DNA of 64,000 bases from an uncultured Tenacibaculum sp. GTDB taxonomy: Bacteria > Bacteroidota > Bacteroidia > Flavobacteriales > Flavobacteriaceae. How positions within the stretch are numbered: position 1 is the stretch's first letter; each line of letters opens with the position of its first letter. Below, piece after piece: positions 18,756 through 28,746 of the stretch. The notes under the pieces are model-generated. The model was not told where the DNA came from. It was given only the letters and a program-made list of their open reading frames with translations, and ran no database searches. The stretch covers positions 186,001 through 250,000 of the forward strand of contig CANMIL010000001.1 in NCBI GenBank assembly GCA_947497895.1. The letters are read 5' to 3'. A program made the translations under genes and the position numbers.

Positions 18756-18865
18756 AAACATGAAAATAGAAAGTTGTTATGGTAAAAGAATACCATTTTA
18801 TTGCGGTAATCTCAAGTTATAAATGGTATAAAAATCAAATTAACCAAAATAATTAACTAAAGAAT

Positions 18866-21800
18866 ATGAAATCTTTTTCAAAATTACTGTTTGGATTGGT
18901 ATTAATACTACTATTAATACCACTTCAAGCTCAAGAAATAACAAATAGCACCTTTTCTGGGTTAAAGCTTAGAAATATTGGTCCAGCATTTACCTCAGGA
19001 AGAATAGCAGACATCGCTATCCATCCTCGAAATGAAAATGTTTGGTATGTTGCCGTCGGATCGGGAGGTGTTTGGAAAACAACAAATTCAGGAACCACAT
19101 GGAAGCCTATTTTTGATAATCAAACATCATTCTCTATGGGAGCAATTGCCATTGATCCTAACAATCCGCATACTATTTGGGTTGGTACAGGAGAAAATGT
19201 TGGAGGACGCCACGTTTCTATTGGAGATGGTCTGTATGTAAGTCATGATGATGGTGCTTCATGGAAAAATATGGGATTAAAAAAATCAGAACATATCTCT
19301 AAAATAGTAGTGCATCCATCAGACTCAAATATAATTTGGGTGGTTTCACAAGGTCCTTTATGGACTTCTGGTGGAGAACGAGGAGTTTACAAATCTATAG
19401 ATGGAGGAAAAACATGGAAAAGAACCCTTGGAGATGATAAATGGGTTGGAGCTACTGATTTAGAAATTGATCCGAGAAATCCAGATGTGTTATACGCAGC
19501 AACTTGGCAACGTCATCGTACCGTAGCTGGATATTTAGGTGGAGGTTCTGGTTCTGGTCTTCACAAAAGTGTTGATGGAGGTGAAACTTGGACAAAATTA
19601 ACAAAAGGGATTCCAGGTTCTAACTTAGGAAAAATTGGATTAGCCATTTCTCCATTTAATTCAGATGTTATTTATGCTGCCATAGAGTTAGATCGCAGAA
19701 AAGGAGGAGTGTTCATGTCAACAAATAGAGGCGAATCATGGAAAAAGCAATCTGATGCTATTTCAGGAGGAACAGGCCCTCACTACTACCAAGAGTTGTA
19801 TGCTTCTCCTCATCACGAAGGGAAGATATTTCTTATGAGTAACTACGTTCAAGTATCGGATAATCACGGAAAGACTTTTTATACTATGAATGAAAAGAAT
19901 AAGCATGTTGATAGCCATGCCGTTGCATTTAAGGCTTCCGATCCTAATTATATTCTTTTTGGTACTGATGGAGGTTTATATGAAACATTTGATCTAACAA
20001 AAAGCTGGAAATACATTAGAAATTTACCAATAACTCAGTATTTCAAATTAGCAGTTGACGATTCTAAACCATTTTATAAAATTTATGGAGGAACCCAAGA
20101 TAATGGTTCACATGGTGGACCATCACAAACCATGTATTCAGATGGTATTACAAATTCTGACTGGTGGAAAACATTAGGAGCTGATGGACATCAATCTGCA
20201 ATCGAACCCGGAAATCCTAATATTACCTATGGAGAATTCCAACAAGGAGCGCTTTGGCGAATTGACCAAACTACTAAAGAAACCGTTTTTATTCAACCAC
20301 AACCAAGGTTAGATGAACCTTATGAACGTTTCAATTGGGATGCCCCAATTTTAGTAAGTCCTCATAATCCTAAACGTTTGTATTTTGCTTCACAAAGAGT
20401 TTGGCGTTCGGACAACCGAGGAGATGATTGGAACCCTATTTCAACAGATTTAACTTTAAATCAAGATAGAATGACCATTCCGTATTATGGTAAGCAACAA
20501 AGCTGGGATAATGCTTGGGATGTATATGCCATGTCTAATTATAACACCATAACGTCACTGGCTGAATCACCAAAACAAGAAGGTTTGTTATACGCTGGAA
20601 CCGACGATGGATTAATTCAGGTTACTGAGGATGGTGGCGCTAATTGGCGTAAGTTTTCTTTAACTGATATTAAAGGATTAGACCATGTGCCTTTTGTAAA
20701 TGATGTTCGTGCCGACTTATTTGATGCCAATGTGGTGTATGCAGCTGTTGACAATCATAAATACGGAGATTATAAGCCTTACATTATAAAAAGTACCGAT
20801 AAAGGTAGAAGCTGGAAGTTGATTAACGGAGATCTTCCTGAGAGACTTCTTATATGGCGATTGGTACAAGATCATGTAAACAAAAATGTAATATTCGCCG
20901 CCACTGAATATGGGATTTATTTTACGTACAATGGAGGAGAAAATTGGATGCAATTAAAAGGAGGTGTTCCAACCATTTCTTTCAGAGATATAACCATACA
21001 AAGAAGAGAAAATGATTTAGTCGCCGCTTCTTTTGGTAGAGGTTTCTTTATTTTAGATGATATCACTCCCATTAGAAACTTCAAACCTTCAATGGTATCT
21101 GATGAAGCTACTTTATTTCCAGTAAAAGATACTTACTGGTATCGTCAATCAAGTAGAGTTGGAAGTCAGGGAGATGCCGAATATAAAGCCCCAAATGCTC
21201 CTTTCGGTGCTCGCTTTACTTATTTCTTATCAGAAAATATAAAATCACTAACAGACACTCGTAAAAAAAGAGAAAAAAATAACACTGATTTTCCTGGTTG
21301 GGAAGCTCTTGAAAAAGAGAAAAACCAAGATAAACCAAAGGTTTTATTAATCATAAAAGACACAAATGGAAATATTGTCAATACTGTCAAAGGAACCAAT
21401 AAAAAAGGATTTAATCGTGTAAACTGGGGGTTAAACTATCCTAATAAAAGAGGAGAACGATTAAATCATAAAGGAGATGGCTTTGGCGGAGGAGGTGTCT
21501 TCGTTACTCCTGGAAAATATACAGTTACTTTAGTAAAACGAGTGGATGGTGTTACTACAACTCTGCAAGGACCTAAGGAATTTAATGTTATTCCAATGTA
21601 TGAAGGAGCATTACCAAGAAAATCATTTAATGAAATGAATCAATTTAGAAAGGAATTATTTGCATTTCAACAAGATCTGACCGCTACAAACTTAATGATG
21701 AGTCATCAAACGAAGAAAGTTGCTGCAATGAAAAGGGCTGCTAATAAAACAAATGCTAATAACGATCAAATTTTGAAAGTAATTAATGATGTGAGACTTT

Positions 21801-22090
21801 CTTTACTAGCAATCCAAAAAGAGTTGCAAGGAGATCCCGTTAAAGGCGAAATTGGGGAACGATCAAATCCAACACCTAACGATGCTAATTGGGTTGCTTG
21901 GAGTGCACTTTCAAACACCTACGGACCAACAGGAAACCAAAAAGCTGCTGTAAATAGAGCTAGGACTCAATTACAACAAATAAAAGGAAAACTGAGTACG
22001 CTAATTGAATCAACAATCCCTAACATAGAACGAAAGCTAAATCAAGCTGGAGCTCCTTGGATTGAAGGACAAGGTTTGATTAAAAACTAA
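18866..22090 (+). CDS. Exported BNR/VPS10-like beta-propeller protein (putative glycosyl hydrolase)
   Basis: The 1074 residues have a signal peptide (ends LLLIPLQAQE). Many Asp-box/BNR motifs of the form S-x-DGG-x-TW follow (SHDDGASW, SIDGGKTW, SVDGGETW, STDKGRSW and others), forming one or two sortilin/VPS10-like beta-propellers over residues about 30-740. A linker and a helical, Lys/Gln-rich C-terminal region follow. Bacteroidota homologues are usually labelled glycosyl hydrolase, but no sialidase active-site set can be confirmed by eye. A role in binding or degrading extracellular polymers is plausible. It ends with its own terminator. Confidence 0.82.
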   Translation: MKSFSKLLFGLVLILLLIPLQAQEITNSTFSGLKLRNIGPAFTSGRIADIAIHPRNENVWYVAVGSGGVWKTTNSGTTWKPIFDNQTSFSMGAIAIDPNNPHTIWVGTGENVGGRHVSIGDGLYVSHDDGASWKNMGLKKSEHISKIVVHPSDSNIIWVVSQGPLWTSGGERGVYKSIDGGKTWKRTLGDDKWVGATDLEIDPRNPDVLYAATWQRHRTVAGYLGGGSGSGLHKSVDGGETWTKLTKGIPGSNLGKIGLAISPFNSDVIYAAIELDRRKGGVFMSTNRGESWKKQSDAISGGTGPHYYQELYASPHHEGKIFLMSNYVQVSDNHGKTFYTMNEKNKHVDSHAVAFKASDPNYILFGTDGGLYETFDLTKSWKYIRNLPITQYFKLAVDDSKPFYKIYGGTQDNGSHGGPSQTMYSDGITNSDWWKTLGADGHQSAIEPGNPNITYGEFQQGALWRIDQTTKETVFIQPQPRLDEPYERFNWDAPILVSPHNPKRLYFASQRVWRSDNRGDDWNPISTDLTLNQDRMTIPYYGKQQSWDNAWDVYAMSNYNTITSLAESPKQEGLLYAGTDDGLIQVTEDGGANWRKFSLTDIKGLDHVPFVNDVRADLFDANVVYAAVDNHKYGDYKPYIIKSTDKGRSWKLINGDLPERLLIWRLVQDHVNKNVIFAATEYGIYFTYNGGENWMQLKGGVPTISFRDITIQRRENDLVAASFGRGFFILDDITPIRNFKPSMVSDEATLFPVKDTYWYRQSSRVGSQGDAEYKAPNAPFGARFTYFLSENIKSLTDTRKKREKNNTDFPGWEALEKEKNQDKPKVLLIIKDTNGNIVNTVKGTNKKGFNRVNWGLNYPNKRGERLNHKGDGFGGGGVFVTPGKYTVTLVKRVDGVTTTLQGPKEFNVIPMYEGALPRKSFNEMNQFRKELFAFQQDLTATNLMMSHQTKKVAAMKRAANKTNANNDQILKVINDVRLSLLAIQKELQGDPVKGEIGERSNPTPNDANWVAWSALSNTYGPTGNQKAAVNRARTQLQQIKGKLSTLIESTIPNIERKLNQAGAPWIEGQGLIKN

Positions 22091-22103
22091 ATATCTGAAT
22101 TAT

Positions 22104-22133
22104 AAAAATGGCTGATGACTATCAGTCATTTTT
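22104..22133 (+). terminator. Terminator after the BNR protein
   Basis: Two 13-nt arms (22104-22116 and 22121-22133, AAAAATGGCTGAT with one G-T pair) enclose a GACT loop. The right arm itself ends in TTTTT. Confidence 0.75.
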
Positions 22134-22296
22134 AGTTCTTAAGCATACTGAAACTAAATAGGCATATTAACCATATTTTAACGTATCGGAGCTAACTAAA
22201 TGTATCCGAACTATAAATCTGATTTTTTCTTGTTAAGAACGGTTGATTATGGCTAGATGGTAAGGTTTAATAATCTTTTAAGTTAAAAAAATAATT

Positions 22297-22304
22297 TATT
22301 TTTG
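22297..22304 (+). promoter_or_regulatory. -7 box for the DUF5916 gene
   Basis: TATTTTTG is an exact TAnnTTTG match 16 bp upstream of the ATG at 22321. No good -33 TTG is visible. Confidence 0.5.
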
Positions 22305-22320
22305 AGAAGACACTTATTCT

Positions 22321-24528
22321 ATGCAAACACGATTATTTTTAGTATTTGCCATTTTTTGTTGGCAATATTTCTATGGGCAGTCCACTGAAAATAAACCTTT
22401 AAAAGCAAACTATATTACTGAAGAGATTGTACTCGATGGAGAGTTAAATGAAAGTATATGGTCAAATGCAGATAAAATCAGCGATTTTTGGCAGTATTTT
22501 CCTTCAGATACTATTAGAGCTAAACATCAAACAAGTATTCAAATAGCCTATAACGAAACCACGTTATTTATTGGTATTCGCGCAGAAGCTCCAAACAAAA
22601 ATTATGTAGTTACCTCTTTAAGACGTGACTTTAGAGGTTCACGTAATGATAATGTCACCATCATATTTGATACTTTTAACGATGGTACAAATGCTTTTGG
22701 TTTTGGTATTACTCCTTATGGTGTTCGACGCGAATTTTTAATAGCTTCAGGAGGTGCCAATTTTGATAATTTTAATTTTACTTGGGATGTTAAATGGAAA
22801 GGAGAAAGTAAAATATATGAAGATTATTATACCGCGGAAATAGCCATTCCTTTTACATCATTAAAATTTGAAGAGGGTGCTACAAAATGGAGGTTCCGTC
22901 CTTATCGCTTCAACTTACAAACCAACGAAACAAGTACATCATTTCAAGTACCACAAGCTCAAATATTAGCGAATTTGGCTTTTATGAATGAAGTGGAATT
23001 TGAAAAACCATTAGGCAAATCCAGAACTCCTTTTGCATTAATTCCTTATATAAATGGTTTAACTCAAAAAGATTTTGAAAACAATACCAGCGAAAGTAAG
23101 TTTTTAGTAGGAGGTGATGCTAAAATAGCTATTGGTGATGGATTAAATTTAGACTTGACTTTAAATCCAGATTTTTCCAATGTTGAAGTAGATAATATTT
23201 TCACCAATCTAACTCGATTTGAACTGAGATTACCTGAACGTAGGCAGTTTTTTATAGATAATAGCGATTTATTTAGTTCTTTTGGTAATTTCTTCGGAGA
23301 AGCTCGTCCATTTTTCTCGAGAAGAATAGGTCTTGCTAGAGATGCTGATGATGATTTAATCCAAAACGATATCATTGCAGGGGCTCGATTAAGTGGTAAA
23401 CTAAACAAAGATTGGAGATTGGGAGTTATGAGTATTCAAACAGCGGCTGATGAAACCAATGAAATTGCCTCTAACAATAATTCAATGATTGCGATACAAA
23501 GAAAAGTTGGGCAACGTTCAAATATTGGTGCTTTTATTGTAAATAGAGAACGTTTTAAAGATTACAGTTTCTCAGATGCCAATGACAAATACAACCGTGT
23601 TTTCGGTGTAGATTATAATCTTGCTTCTGCCGATAATACTTGGTCTGGACGCTATTATTTACACAAATCTGTAAACCCAGATGATTCTTCAGGAAACTTG
23701 TCAGCTCAAGCAATGACAACATATAATAAGAATAATTGGATTTTCACCAATGACTGGGCTTATGTAGATGAAGATTTTACTGCTGATTTAGGTTTTGTTC
23801 CTAGAACCGATATTTTTAAAATGGGAAATTTTGTGCAACGCTTTTTTATTCCTCAACACAGTGAATCTGTAAATAGAAATGCAGCTTCCATTCTTTTTAT
23901 CAACTATTTTAGACCGAATTTAGATTTTAAACTAGCTGATTATTTTTTAAGAGCCCGTTGGTCAACTCGATTCACAAGTAACTCTGAAATTAATGTTAGC
24001 TATACGAATTCATACATATTTTTAACCGATGATTTCGACCCAACAAGAAAAGATGGTGGAAACCCTTTACCAGGAAATCAAGGTTATACGTTTAGCCAGG
24101 CAGAAATGAGATTTAGCTCTAACAATACAAATTTGTTCACTTATTCTTTAAATACTACTTTAGGGCAATTTTTTAACGGAAATCGATATTCATTCGGAGC
24201 AAGATTAGGCTATCGTTTACAGCCGTGGGCACAATTCAGTTTAGACATGAATTATGATGGTATTAAATTACCTGAGCCTTATGAAAGTGCAGATTATTGG
24301 TTAATTACCCCAAGAGTGGATGTTACCTTTAATAAATCTATATTTTTTACGGCTTTAGCTCAATATAGTAACCAACGAGACAACTTGGGAATTAATGCTC
24401 GTTTACAATGGCGATTTACTCCTTTATCAGATTTATTTTTGGTATATAACGACAATTACACTATCGATAATTTTGGACCTCGTTTTCGTTCTATTAATCT
24501 AAAAATGACCTATTGGCTTAATTTATAA
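22321..24528 (+). CDS. CBM9-like / DUF5916 exported protein
   Basis: The 735 residues have a signal peptide (MQTRLFLVFAIFCWQYFYGQ). A family-9 carbohydrate-binding-like domain (about 27-225; IVLDGELNESIWSNA and SLRRDF) precedes the long beta-rich DUF5916 region, which has outer-membrane barrel-like alternation up to the C-terminal YWLNL. Such proteins are common in Flavobacteriia and are probably outer-membrane or surface located. The molecular function is unknown. Likely its own transcript, with the aminotransferase gene 18 bp downstream perhaps read through. Confidence 0.85.
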   Translation: MQTRLFLVFAIFCWQYFYGQSTENKPLKANYITEEIVLDGELNESIWSNADKISDFWQYFPSDTIRAKHQTSIQIAYNETTLFIGIRAEAPNKNYVVTSLRRDFRGSRNDNVTIIFDTFNDGTNAFGFGITPYGVRREFLIASGGANFDNFNFTWDVKWKGESKIYEDYYTAEIAIPFTSLKFEEGATKWRFRPYRFNLQTNETSTSFQVPQAQILANLAFMNEVEFEKPLGKSRTPFALIPYINGLTQKDFENNTSESKFLVGGDAKIAIGDGLNLDLTLNPDFSNVEVDNIFTNLTRFELRLPERRQFFIDNSDLFSSFGNFFGEARPFFSRRIGLARDADDDLIQNDIIAGARLSGKLNKDWRLGVMSIQTAADETNEIASNNNSMIAIQRKVGQRSNIGAFIVNRERFKDYSFSDANDKYNRVFGVDYNLASADNTWSGRYYLHKSVNPDDSSGNLSAQAMTTYNKNNWIFTNDWAYVDEDFTADLGFVPRTDIFKMGNFVQRFFIPQHSESVNRNAASILFINYFRPNLDFKLADYFLRARWSTRFTSNSEINVSYTNSYIFLTDDFDPTRKDGGNPLPGNQGYTFSQAEMRFSSNNTNLFTYSLNTTLGQFFNGNRYSFGARLGYRLQPWAQFSLDMNYDGIKLPEPYESADYWLITPRVDVTFNKSIFFTALAQYSNQRDNLGINARLQWRFTPLSDLFLVYNDNYTIDNFGPRFRSINLKMTYWLNL

Positions 24529-24546
24529 GCCTTATAATTATTTTTT

Positions 24547-25674
24547 ATGTCAAAGCTACCCAACACACCAGCCAGTATTTTCTCTGTAATGTCTAAATTG
24601 GCAAACCAGCATAAAGCAATCAATTTATCACAAGGTTTTCCTAATTTCGACGTTGATAGCCGTTTACTTGAAATTTCAACTCGTTTATTGAATGAAAATA
24701 TTCATCAGTATACACCTATGGTAGGATTACCGTCATTGCTAAAGAAAATAGCTTTGTTAACAGAAAAAAGCTATCAACGAACAGTTGATACTTCTTCTGA
24801 AATGTTGATAACAACTGGAGCTACTCAAGGTATTTACACTACCATTAGTACGTTTATAAATTCAGGAGATGAAGTTATTATTTTGGATCCAAGTTACGAC
24901 AGTTATGAGCCTTCAGTAATTGTAGCAGGAGGGAAGCCTGTACGAATTTCACTTAATGAAGATTATTCTCCTAATTTTAATCGTATAGAGTCTGCAATAA
25001 CGGTGAATACAAAAATGATTATTGTAAATAATCCTCACAATCCTACAGGTAAAATTTGGAACGAACAAGATTTTGAAAATTTTGAAACTCTTTTAGAAAA
25101 TCATCCGCAGATTTTAATATTAAGTGATGAAGTTTACGAGTATATTTCATTTAAACATCCTCATATTTCAGTCAATACACGCCCTAAACTAAGAAATAGA
25201 GCTATTATTGCTTCTTCATTTGGGAAGTCATTACATGTTACTGGATGGAAAGTAGGTTATTTAATTGCGCCGGAGTACTTAATGAATGAAATAAAAAAGA
25301 TTCATCAATTTTTGGTATTTAGTGTCAATAGTATTTCGCAACATGTTATTTCTGAATATTTAGATATCGTAAATTTTGATGAAGTAGCACGAATGTATCA
25401 GAAAAAACGTCTGTTGTTTCAAGATTTATTGAAAGATAGTAAATTTGAGATATTACCATCAGAAGGAACGTATTTTCAGGTTGTAAATTACAATGAAGTT
25501 AGTAATAAAAATGATATGGATTTTGCAACTGAACTTATAACAAAACACGGTGTAGCTGCAATTCCTATTTCTGTTTTTTATGAAGATGGTACAGATAAGA
25601 AAATGCTTCGATTTTGCTTTGCCAAGACCAATGAAACATTAATATCAGCAGCAGAAAAACTAATTGCTATTTAA
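24547..25674 (+). CDS. PLP-dependent aminotransferase, methionine aminotransferase (YbdL) type
   Basis: This 375-residue fold-type I aminotransferase binds PLP through Lys227 in SFGKSLHVTGWKVGY. Other class I/II signatures are INLSQGFPNFD, QYTPMVGLPSL, NPHNPTG and SDEVYEY. The closest familiar match is the YbdL/KAT-like group that transaminates methionine and aromatic amino acids with 2-oxo-4-methylthiobutanoate. It is cytosolic. It could be annotated simply as an aminotransferase; the preferred substrate is inferred from motif resemblance. Confidence 0.88.
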   Translation: MSKLPNTPASIFSVMSKLANQHKAINLSQGFPNFDVDSRLLEISTRLLNENIHQYTPMVGLPSLLKKIALLTEKSYQRTVDTSSEMLITTGATQGIYTTISTFINSGDEVIILDPSYDSYEPSVIVAGGKPVRISLNEDYSPNFNRIESAITVNTKMIIVNNPHNPTGKIWNEQDFENFETLLENHPQILILSDEVYEYISFKHPHISVNTRPKLRNRAIIASSFGKSLHVTGWKVGYLIAPEYLMNEIKKIHQFLVFSVNSISQHVISEYLDIVNFDEVARMYQKKRLLFQDLLKDSKFEILPSEGTYFQVVNYNEVSNKNDMDFATELITKHGVAAIPISVFYEDGTDKKMLRFCFAKTNETLISAAEKLIAI

Positions 25675-25801
25675 AAATTTTGAGGTAAGTTTCATTATAA
25701 GACCTAAGAGATACCCTTTTTTTTATAATATTTTGTTTTTATTTTTCGTAATAGCTATTTCTTAATTTAAAAAAGGTTAATTTACGCCCTTAAATTAATT
25801 T

Positions 25802-26260
25802 ATGGGTAGATCACAACAATCGTTTGGAAAGAGTGAAAGAGAAAAAAAGCGTTTAAAGAAGCGTGAAGAAAAGCTTAAAAAAATGGAAGCGCGTAAGCTT
25901 GAAAAAGAAGAACATGGCTCAAAAGGTATTGAATTCGCATATGTAGATCATAATGGACAATTAACAGATACGCCTCCTGATCCTTCAGAAAAAGTAAAGG
26001 TGAAAGCTAAAAACATAGAAATTAGTATTCCTAAACTAGAAGATAGGGAAGATAAGGTGGACCCTATTCGCAACGGAGTAGTTTCTTTTTTTGATCCTTC
26101 AAAAGGTTTTGGTTTTATTATTGATAACGAAAATCAAGAAAAATACTTTACGCATGTTAGCAATTTAAATGATGAAATTACTCAAAATGATAAAGTGACT
26201 TTTGAGTTAGAAAAAGGACCGCGAGGAATGAATGCTGTTCGTGTAAGTCTTAAGAAATAA
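25802..26260 (+). CDS. Cold-shock-domain protein with charged N-terminal extension
   Basis: The first ~45 residues are extremely basic and acidic (Lys/Arg/Glu) and probably helical. A single cold-shock domain occupies about residues 90-150: GVVSFFDPSKGFGFI and YFTHVSNL hold the RNP1/RNP2-like aromatic residues. It should bind single-stranded RNA or DNA. This extended form, about 150 residues rather than 65-70, is common in Flavobacteriia. It is monocistronic and ends in a strong terminator. Confidence 0.9.
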   Translation: MGRSQQSFGKSEREKKRLKKREEKLKKMEARKLEKEEHGSKGIEFAYVDHNGQLTDTPPDPSEKVKVKAKNIEISIPKLEDREDKVDPIRNGVVSFFDPSKGFGFIIDNENQEKYFTHVSNLNDEITQNDKVTFELEKGPRGMNAVRVSLKK

Positions 26261-26287
26261 TCTAATATTTACTTATCGCAAAAATAT

Positions 26288-26317
26288 GCCTTGTATAAAA
26301 TTACAAGGCTTTTTTTA
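26288..26317 (+). terminator. Terminator after the cold-shock-domain gene
   Basis: GCCTTGTA (26288-26295) and TACAAGGC (26302-26309) enclose a 6-nt loop, then seven or more T. Confidence 0.9.
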
Positions 26318-26358
26318 TGGATATACGTTCCAGAAAATGACTTCTTATTTAATAGAAT

Positions 26359-26389
26359 TTTGATAATCAAAATATATTATTTATTTTTG
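26359..26389 (+). promoter_or_regulatory. Promoter of the marR gene
   Basis: A -33-like TTTG (26359-26362) and an exact -7 box TATTTTTG (26382-26389) are separated by 19 bp, the best-formed promoter in the window. The operator at 26387-26403 overlaps the end of the -7 box. Confidence 0.7.
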
Positions 26390-26403
26390 TTGTTGTAAAC
26401 AAC
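26387..26403 (+). promoter_or_regulatory. MarR operator copy 1
   Basis: The 17-bp sequence TTGTTGTTGTAAACAAC contains the palindrome GTTGT-AA-ACAAC (26392-26403) and overlaps the marR -7 box. Its exact reverse complement recurs at 26880-26896. Confidence 0.65.
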
Positions 26404-26412
26404 TATTGTTAT

Positions 26413-26862
26413 ATGTCAAATGAAAAGGTTTTTATCGATGATTCCAAAAATTGGTATGCAAAAGGCTATTTTAGTTTAGTTAGAACAGCTGGCTGGGTAG
26501 ATATCAAACTAAAAGAAGCATTAAAACCTTTTGGAATAACACATGTACAGTTAAATATATTGAGTTTATTAGCTAAGAATCATCCAGAACCAATGGATGC
26601 TAAATCTATTAAGGAAAAATTAGTCGTTAAGAGCCCTGACTTGACAAGATTATTGGATCGATTGGTTAAAAAGGGATTTATTGATCGTAGGACTTGTCCA
26701 GAAAATAGACGAAAAATTGACATAACCGTTACGGATGAAGGAATACAAGTCTTTTATGATGTTCATTGTATAGCCAAGGCGGCGGTAAACAATTATTTTG
26801 AAGATAATATATCAGAAGATGATGCTAAAGAATTATATCGAATCTTAGCCAAAATAAAGTAA
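26413..26862 (+). CDS. MarR-family transcriptional regulator
   Basis: This 149-residue winged-helix protein of the MarR family has helix-turn-helix and wing KSPDLTRLLDRLVKKGFIDRR at about residues 73-95, followed by NRRKIDITVTDEG. MarR dimers usually repress their own and adjacent genes until a phenolic or oxidative ligand binds. The same 17-bp operator lies on both sides of this gene, which supports control of itself and of the porin-to-ABM cluster downstream. The ligand is unknown. Confidence 0.9.
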   Translation: MSNEKVFIDDSKNWYAKGYFSLVRTAGWVDIKLKEALKPFGITHVQLNILSLLAKNHPEPMDAKSIKEKLVVKSPDLTRLLDRLVKKGFIDRRTCPENRRKIDITVTDEGIQVFYDVHCIAKAAVNNYFEDNISEDDAKELYRILAKIK

Positions 26863-26879
26863 AAATTTTTATCATAAAA

Positions 26880-26896
26880 GTTGTTTACAACAACAA
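26880..26896 (-). promoter_or_regulatory. MarR operator copy 2 (inverted)
   Basis: GTTGTTTACAACAACAA is the exact reverse complement of 26387-26403 and lies directly before the porin gene. No TAnnTTTG box is seen upstream, so it may act as a roadblock or control an unrecognised promoter. Confidence 0.6.
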
Positions 26897-26914
26897 ATGT
26901 TCAAAACAAATAAA

Positions 26915-28327
26915 ATGAATCAAAGAATCAAAACAATTACAATCTTTAGGTTACTCATAGCTTTTATTCCTATTTATTCTCAGGAGAAAAGTGAAGCACC
27001 AAACTATAGTTATTTTAGACAAAATGAAAATTATGAATATTTAAAATCTAGTTCAGAGACTTCTTACTTGAAAGATTTATTTGACCCAATAAAGTTCATT
27101 CCACTAAACAAAAAGGAAACAATATATCTATCACTTGGAGGTCAATTAAGACCCCGTTTCGAGTATTTTTCTAACAGAAACTGGACATCAGATTCTGATG
27201 AAAATTTCCATTCACAACGTATCGCTTTTCATACAGATCTTGTTCTAGGGAAACATGTCCGTCTATTTGGAGAATTATATCATGGATATACCAGTCATGA
27301 AAAAGAATTTGCTCAATCGGACAATCTTGATTTTCATCAGGCATTCTTAGATATCAAATTCTCAATGAGTGAAAATTCCAATGTTACTCTAAGATTAGGA
27401 AGGCAAGAATTAGCTTATGGAGCCGCACGATTAATTGGTTTCCGAGAAGGTCCAAATATAAGAAGAAGCTTCGATGCATCTAGGGTTATATATAAGGTCG
27501 GATCTGCGAATATTCAAGCTTTTTACGGTAAAGAAGTTCGCCCTGAATTTGGAAGTTTTGACAATAAATTCACTTTTTTTAATTCAGAGGCTAACAATCC
27601 TGAATTATGGGGGATATATACTCAATTTAAAATTAAAAATTTCACTGGAAGGAATGAGATATATTACTTAGGTTTTCAATCGAATCAATCACGATTTAAC
27701 GATGTTTTTGGAAAAGAAACAAGGCATAGTATCGGTTTACGCCGGTATGGAAAACTAGGAAAGCGATTTTCTTATAACACAGAGGTTATTTATCAATTTG
27801 GAAAAATTGACGAATCAAATATTAGCGCTTTCAATATAGAAACTGACTGGTATTATCAATTAATTAATACCTCATGGAAAATCAAACCTGGTCTAAAATT
27901 AGAATATACAAGTGGTGATAACGAAATTGGAGATGGAAAAATTAACACATTTAATCCTCTTTTCGTTAATCCTGCATACTACAGTTTAGCTGCCACTATT
28001 ACACCAGTAAATATGGTTTCTGTACACCCTTCAATTACGATGACTCCGACGGAAAAGCTAAATCTATATTTCGAATGGGGAATTTTCTGGAGAGCCTCTA
28101 AAAACGATGGATTATACAGTCCTCCAAGATTCATAAATAGACCAATGAATGGTCTATCTGATATAGGCTTAGGAAATCAACTAGGGTTTAAAGCAACCTA
28201 CGAGATCAATAGACATATCTCTTTTGATTTAGATATAAGCTACTTTATTGCTGGAGACTTTCAACAAAGCAGTGGAGAGTCTGCCAATATTTTTCATATG
28301 GCTCCTACACTTAGTTATAAATTTTAA
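26915..28327 (+). CDS. Alginate_exp-type outer-membrane porin
   Basis: From the ATG at 26915 the protein has a signal peptide (MNQRIKTITIFRLLIAFIPIYSQ). An alternative ATG at 26897 would touch the operator and add six residues. The rest is an outer-membrane beta-barrel of the alginate-export/AlgE type: LGGQLRPRFEYFSN, RLGRQELAYGAARLIGFREGPNIRRSFDASR-type strands, and a C-terminal phenylalanine (YKF). It likely lets a small organic solute through the outer membrane. First structural gene of the MarR-controlled cluster; the substrate may be whatever the downstream hydrolases process. Confidence 0.82.
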   Translation: MNQRIKTITIFRLLIAFIPIYSQEKSEAPNYSYFRQNENYEYLKSSSETSYLKDLFDPIKFIPLNKKETIYLSLGGQLRPRFEYFSNRNWTSDSDENFHSQRIAFHTDLVLGKHVRLFGELYHGYTSHEKEFAQSDNLDFHQAFLDIKFSMSENSNVTLRLGRQELAYGAARLIGFREGPNIRRSFDASRVIYKVGSANIQAFYGKEVRPEFGSFDNKFTFFNSEANNPELWGIYTQFKIKNFTGRNEIYYLGFQSNQSRFNDVFGKETRHSIGLRRYGKLGKRFSYNTEVIYQFGKIDESNISAFNIETDWYYQLINTSWKIKPGLKLEYTSGDNEIGDGKINTFNPLFVNPAYYSLAATITPVNMVSVHPSITMTPTEKLNLYFEWGIFWRASKNDGLYSPPRFINRPMNGLSDIGLGNQLGFKATYEINRHISFDLDISYFIAGDFQQSSGESANIFHMAPTLSYKF

Positions 28328-28349
28328 AACAAATAAACTTAATCAATAA

Positions 28350-28724
28350 ATGAAAAAAGCAACTTTAATCATTAGTATTCTACTAGGTTTAATACTAATT
28401 ACTTTCGGACTAAATAAATTTCTAAACTTTATGCCTCCATTGGACCTAACTCCTTCTGGAATGGAATTCATGGTAGCCCTGGCAAAAACTGGTTACATTA
28501 TGACCATTGTTGCAATTGTAGAAATTATTACTGGAGTACTTATAATAATAAATAAGTTTAGGGCTCTAGCTTTAGTTATTCTATTCCCAATTTTAGTAAA
28601 TGCGTTCCTATTTCATGTATTTCTAGACCTAGCGAATGTACTTCCTGCTGCTTTAACTATAGGAATGAACATTTTTTTAATGTTTGAAGGTAGAGACAAG
28701 TATGAAAAACTCTTCAAATTATAA
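28350..28724 (+). CDS. DoxX-family membrane protein
   Basis: This 124-residue protein has four hydrophobic segments. It starts MKKATLIISILLGLILITFGLNKF and contains the DoxX-like segments PPLDLTPSG and VEIITGVLII. DoxX-like proteins are small inner-membrane subunits often linked to quinone or sulfur redox chemistry or oxidative-stress complexes. It follows the porin by 22 bp and precedes the MBL hydrolase by 22 bp, so it shares their transcript. Function here is unproven. Confidence 0.85.
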   Translation: MKKATLIISILLGLILITFGLNKFLNFMPPLDLTPSGMEFMVALAKTGYIMTIVAIVEIITGVLIIINKFRALALVILFPILVNAFLFHVFLDLANVLPAALTIGMNIFLMFEGRDKYEKLFKL

Positions 28725-28746
28725 ATACAATTTAATTAGTGATAAA

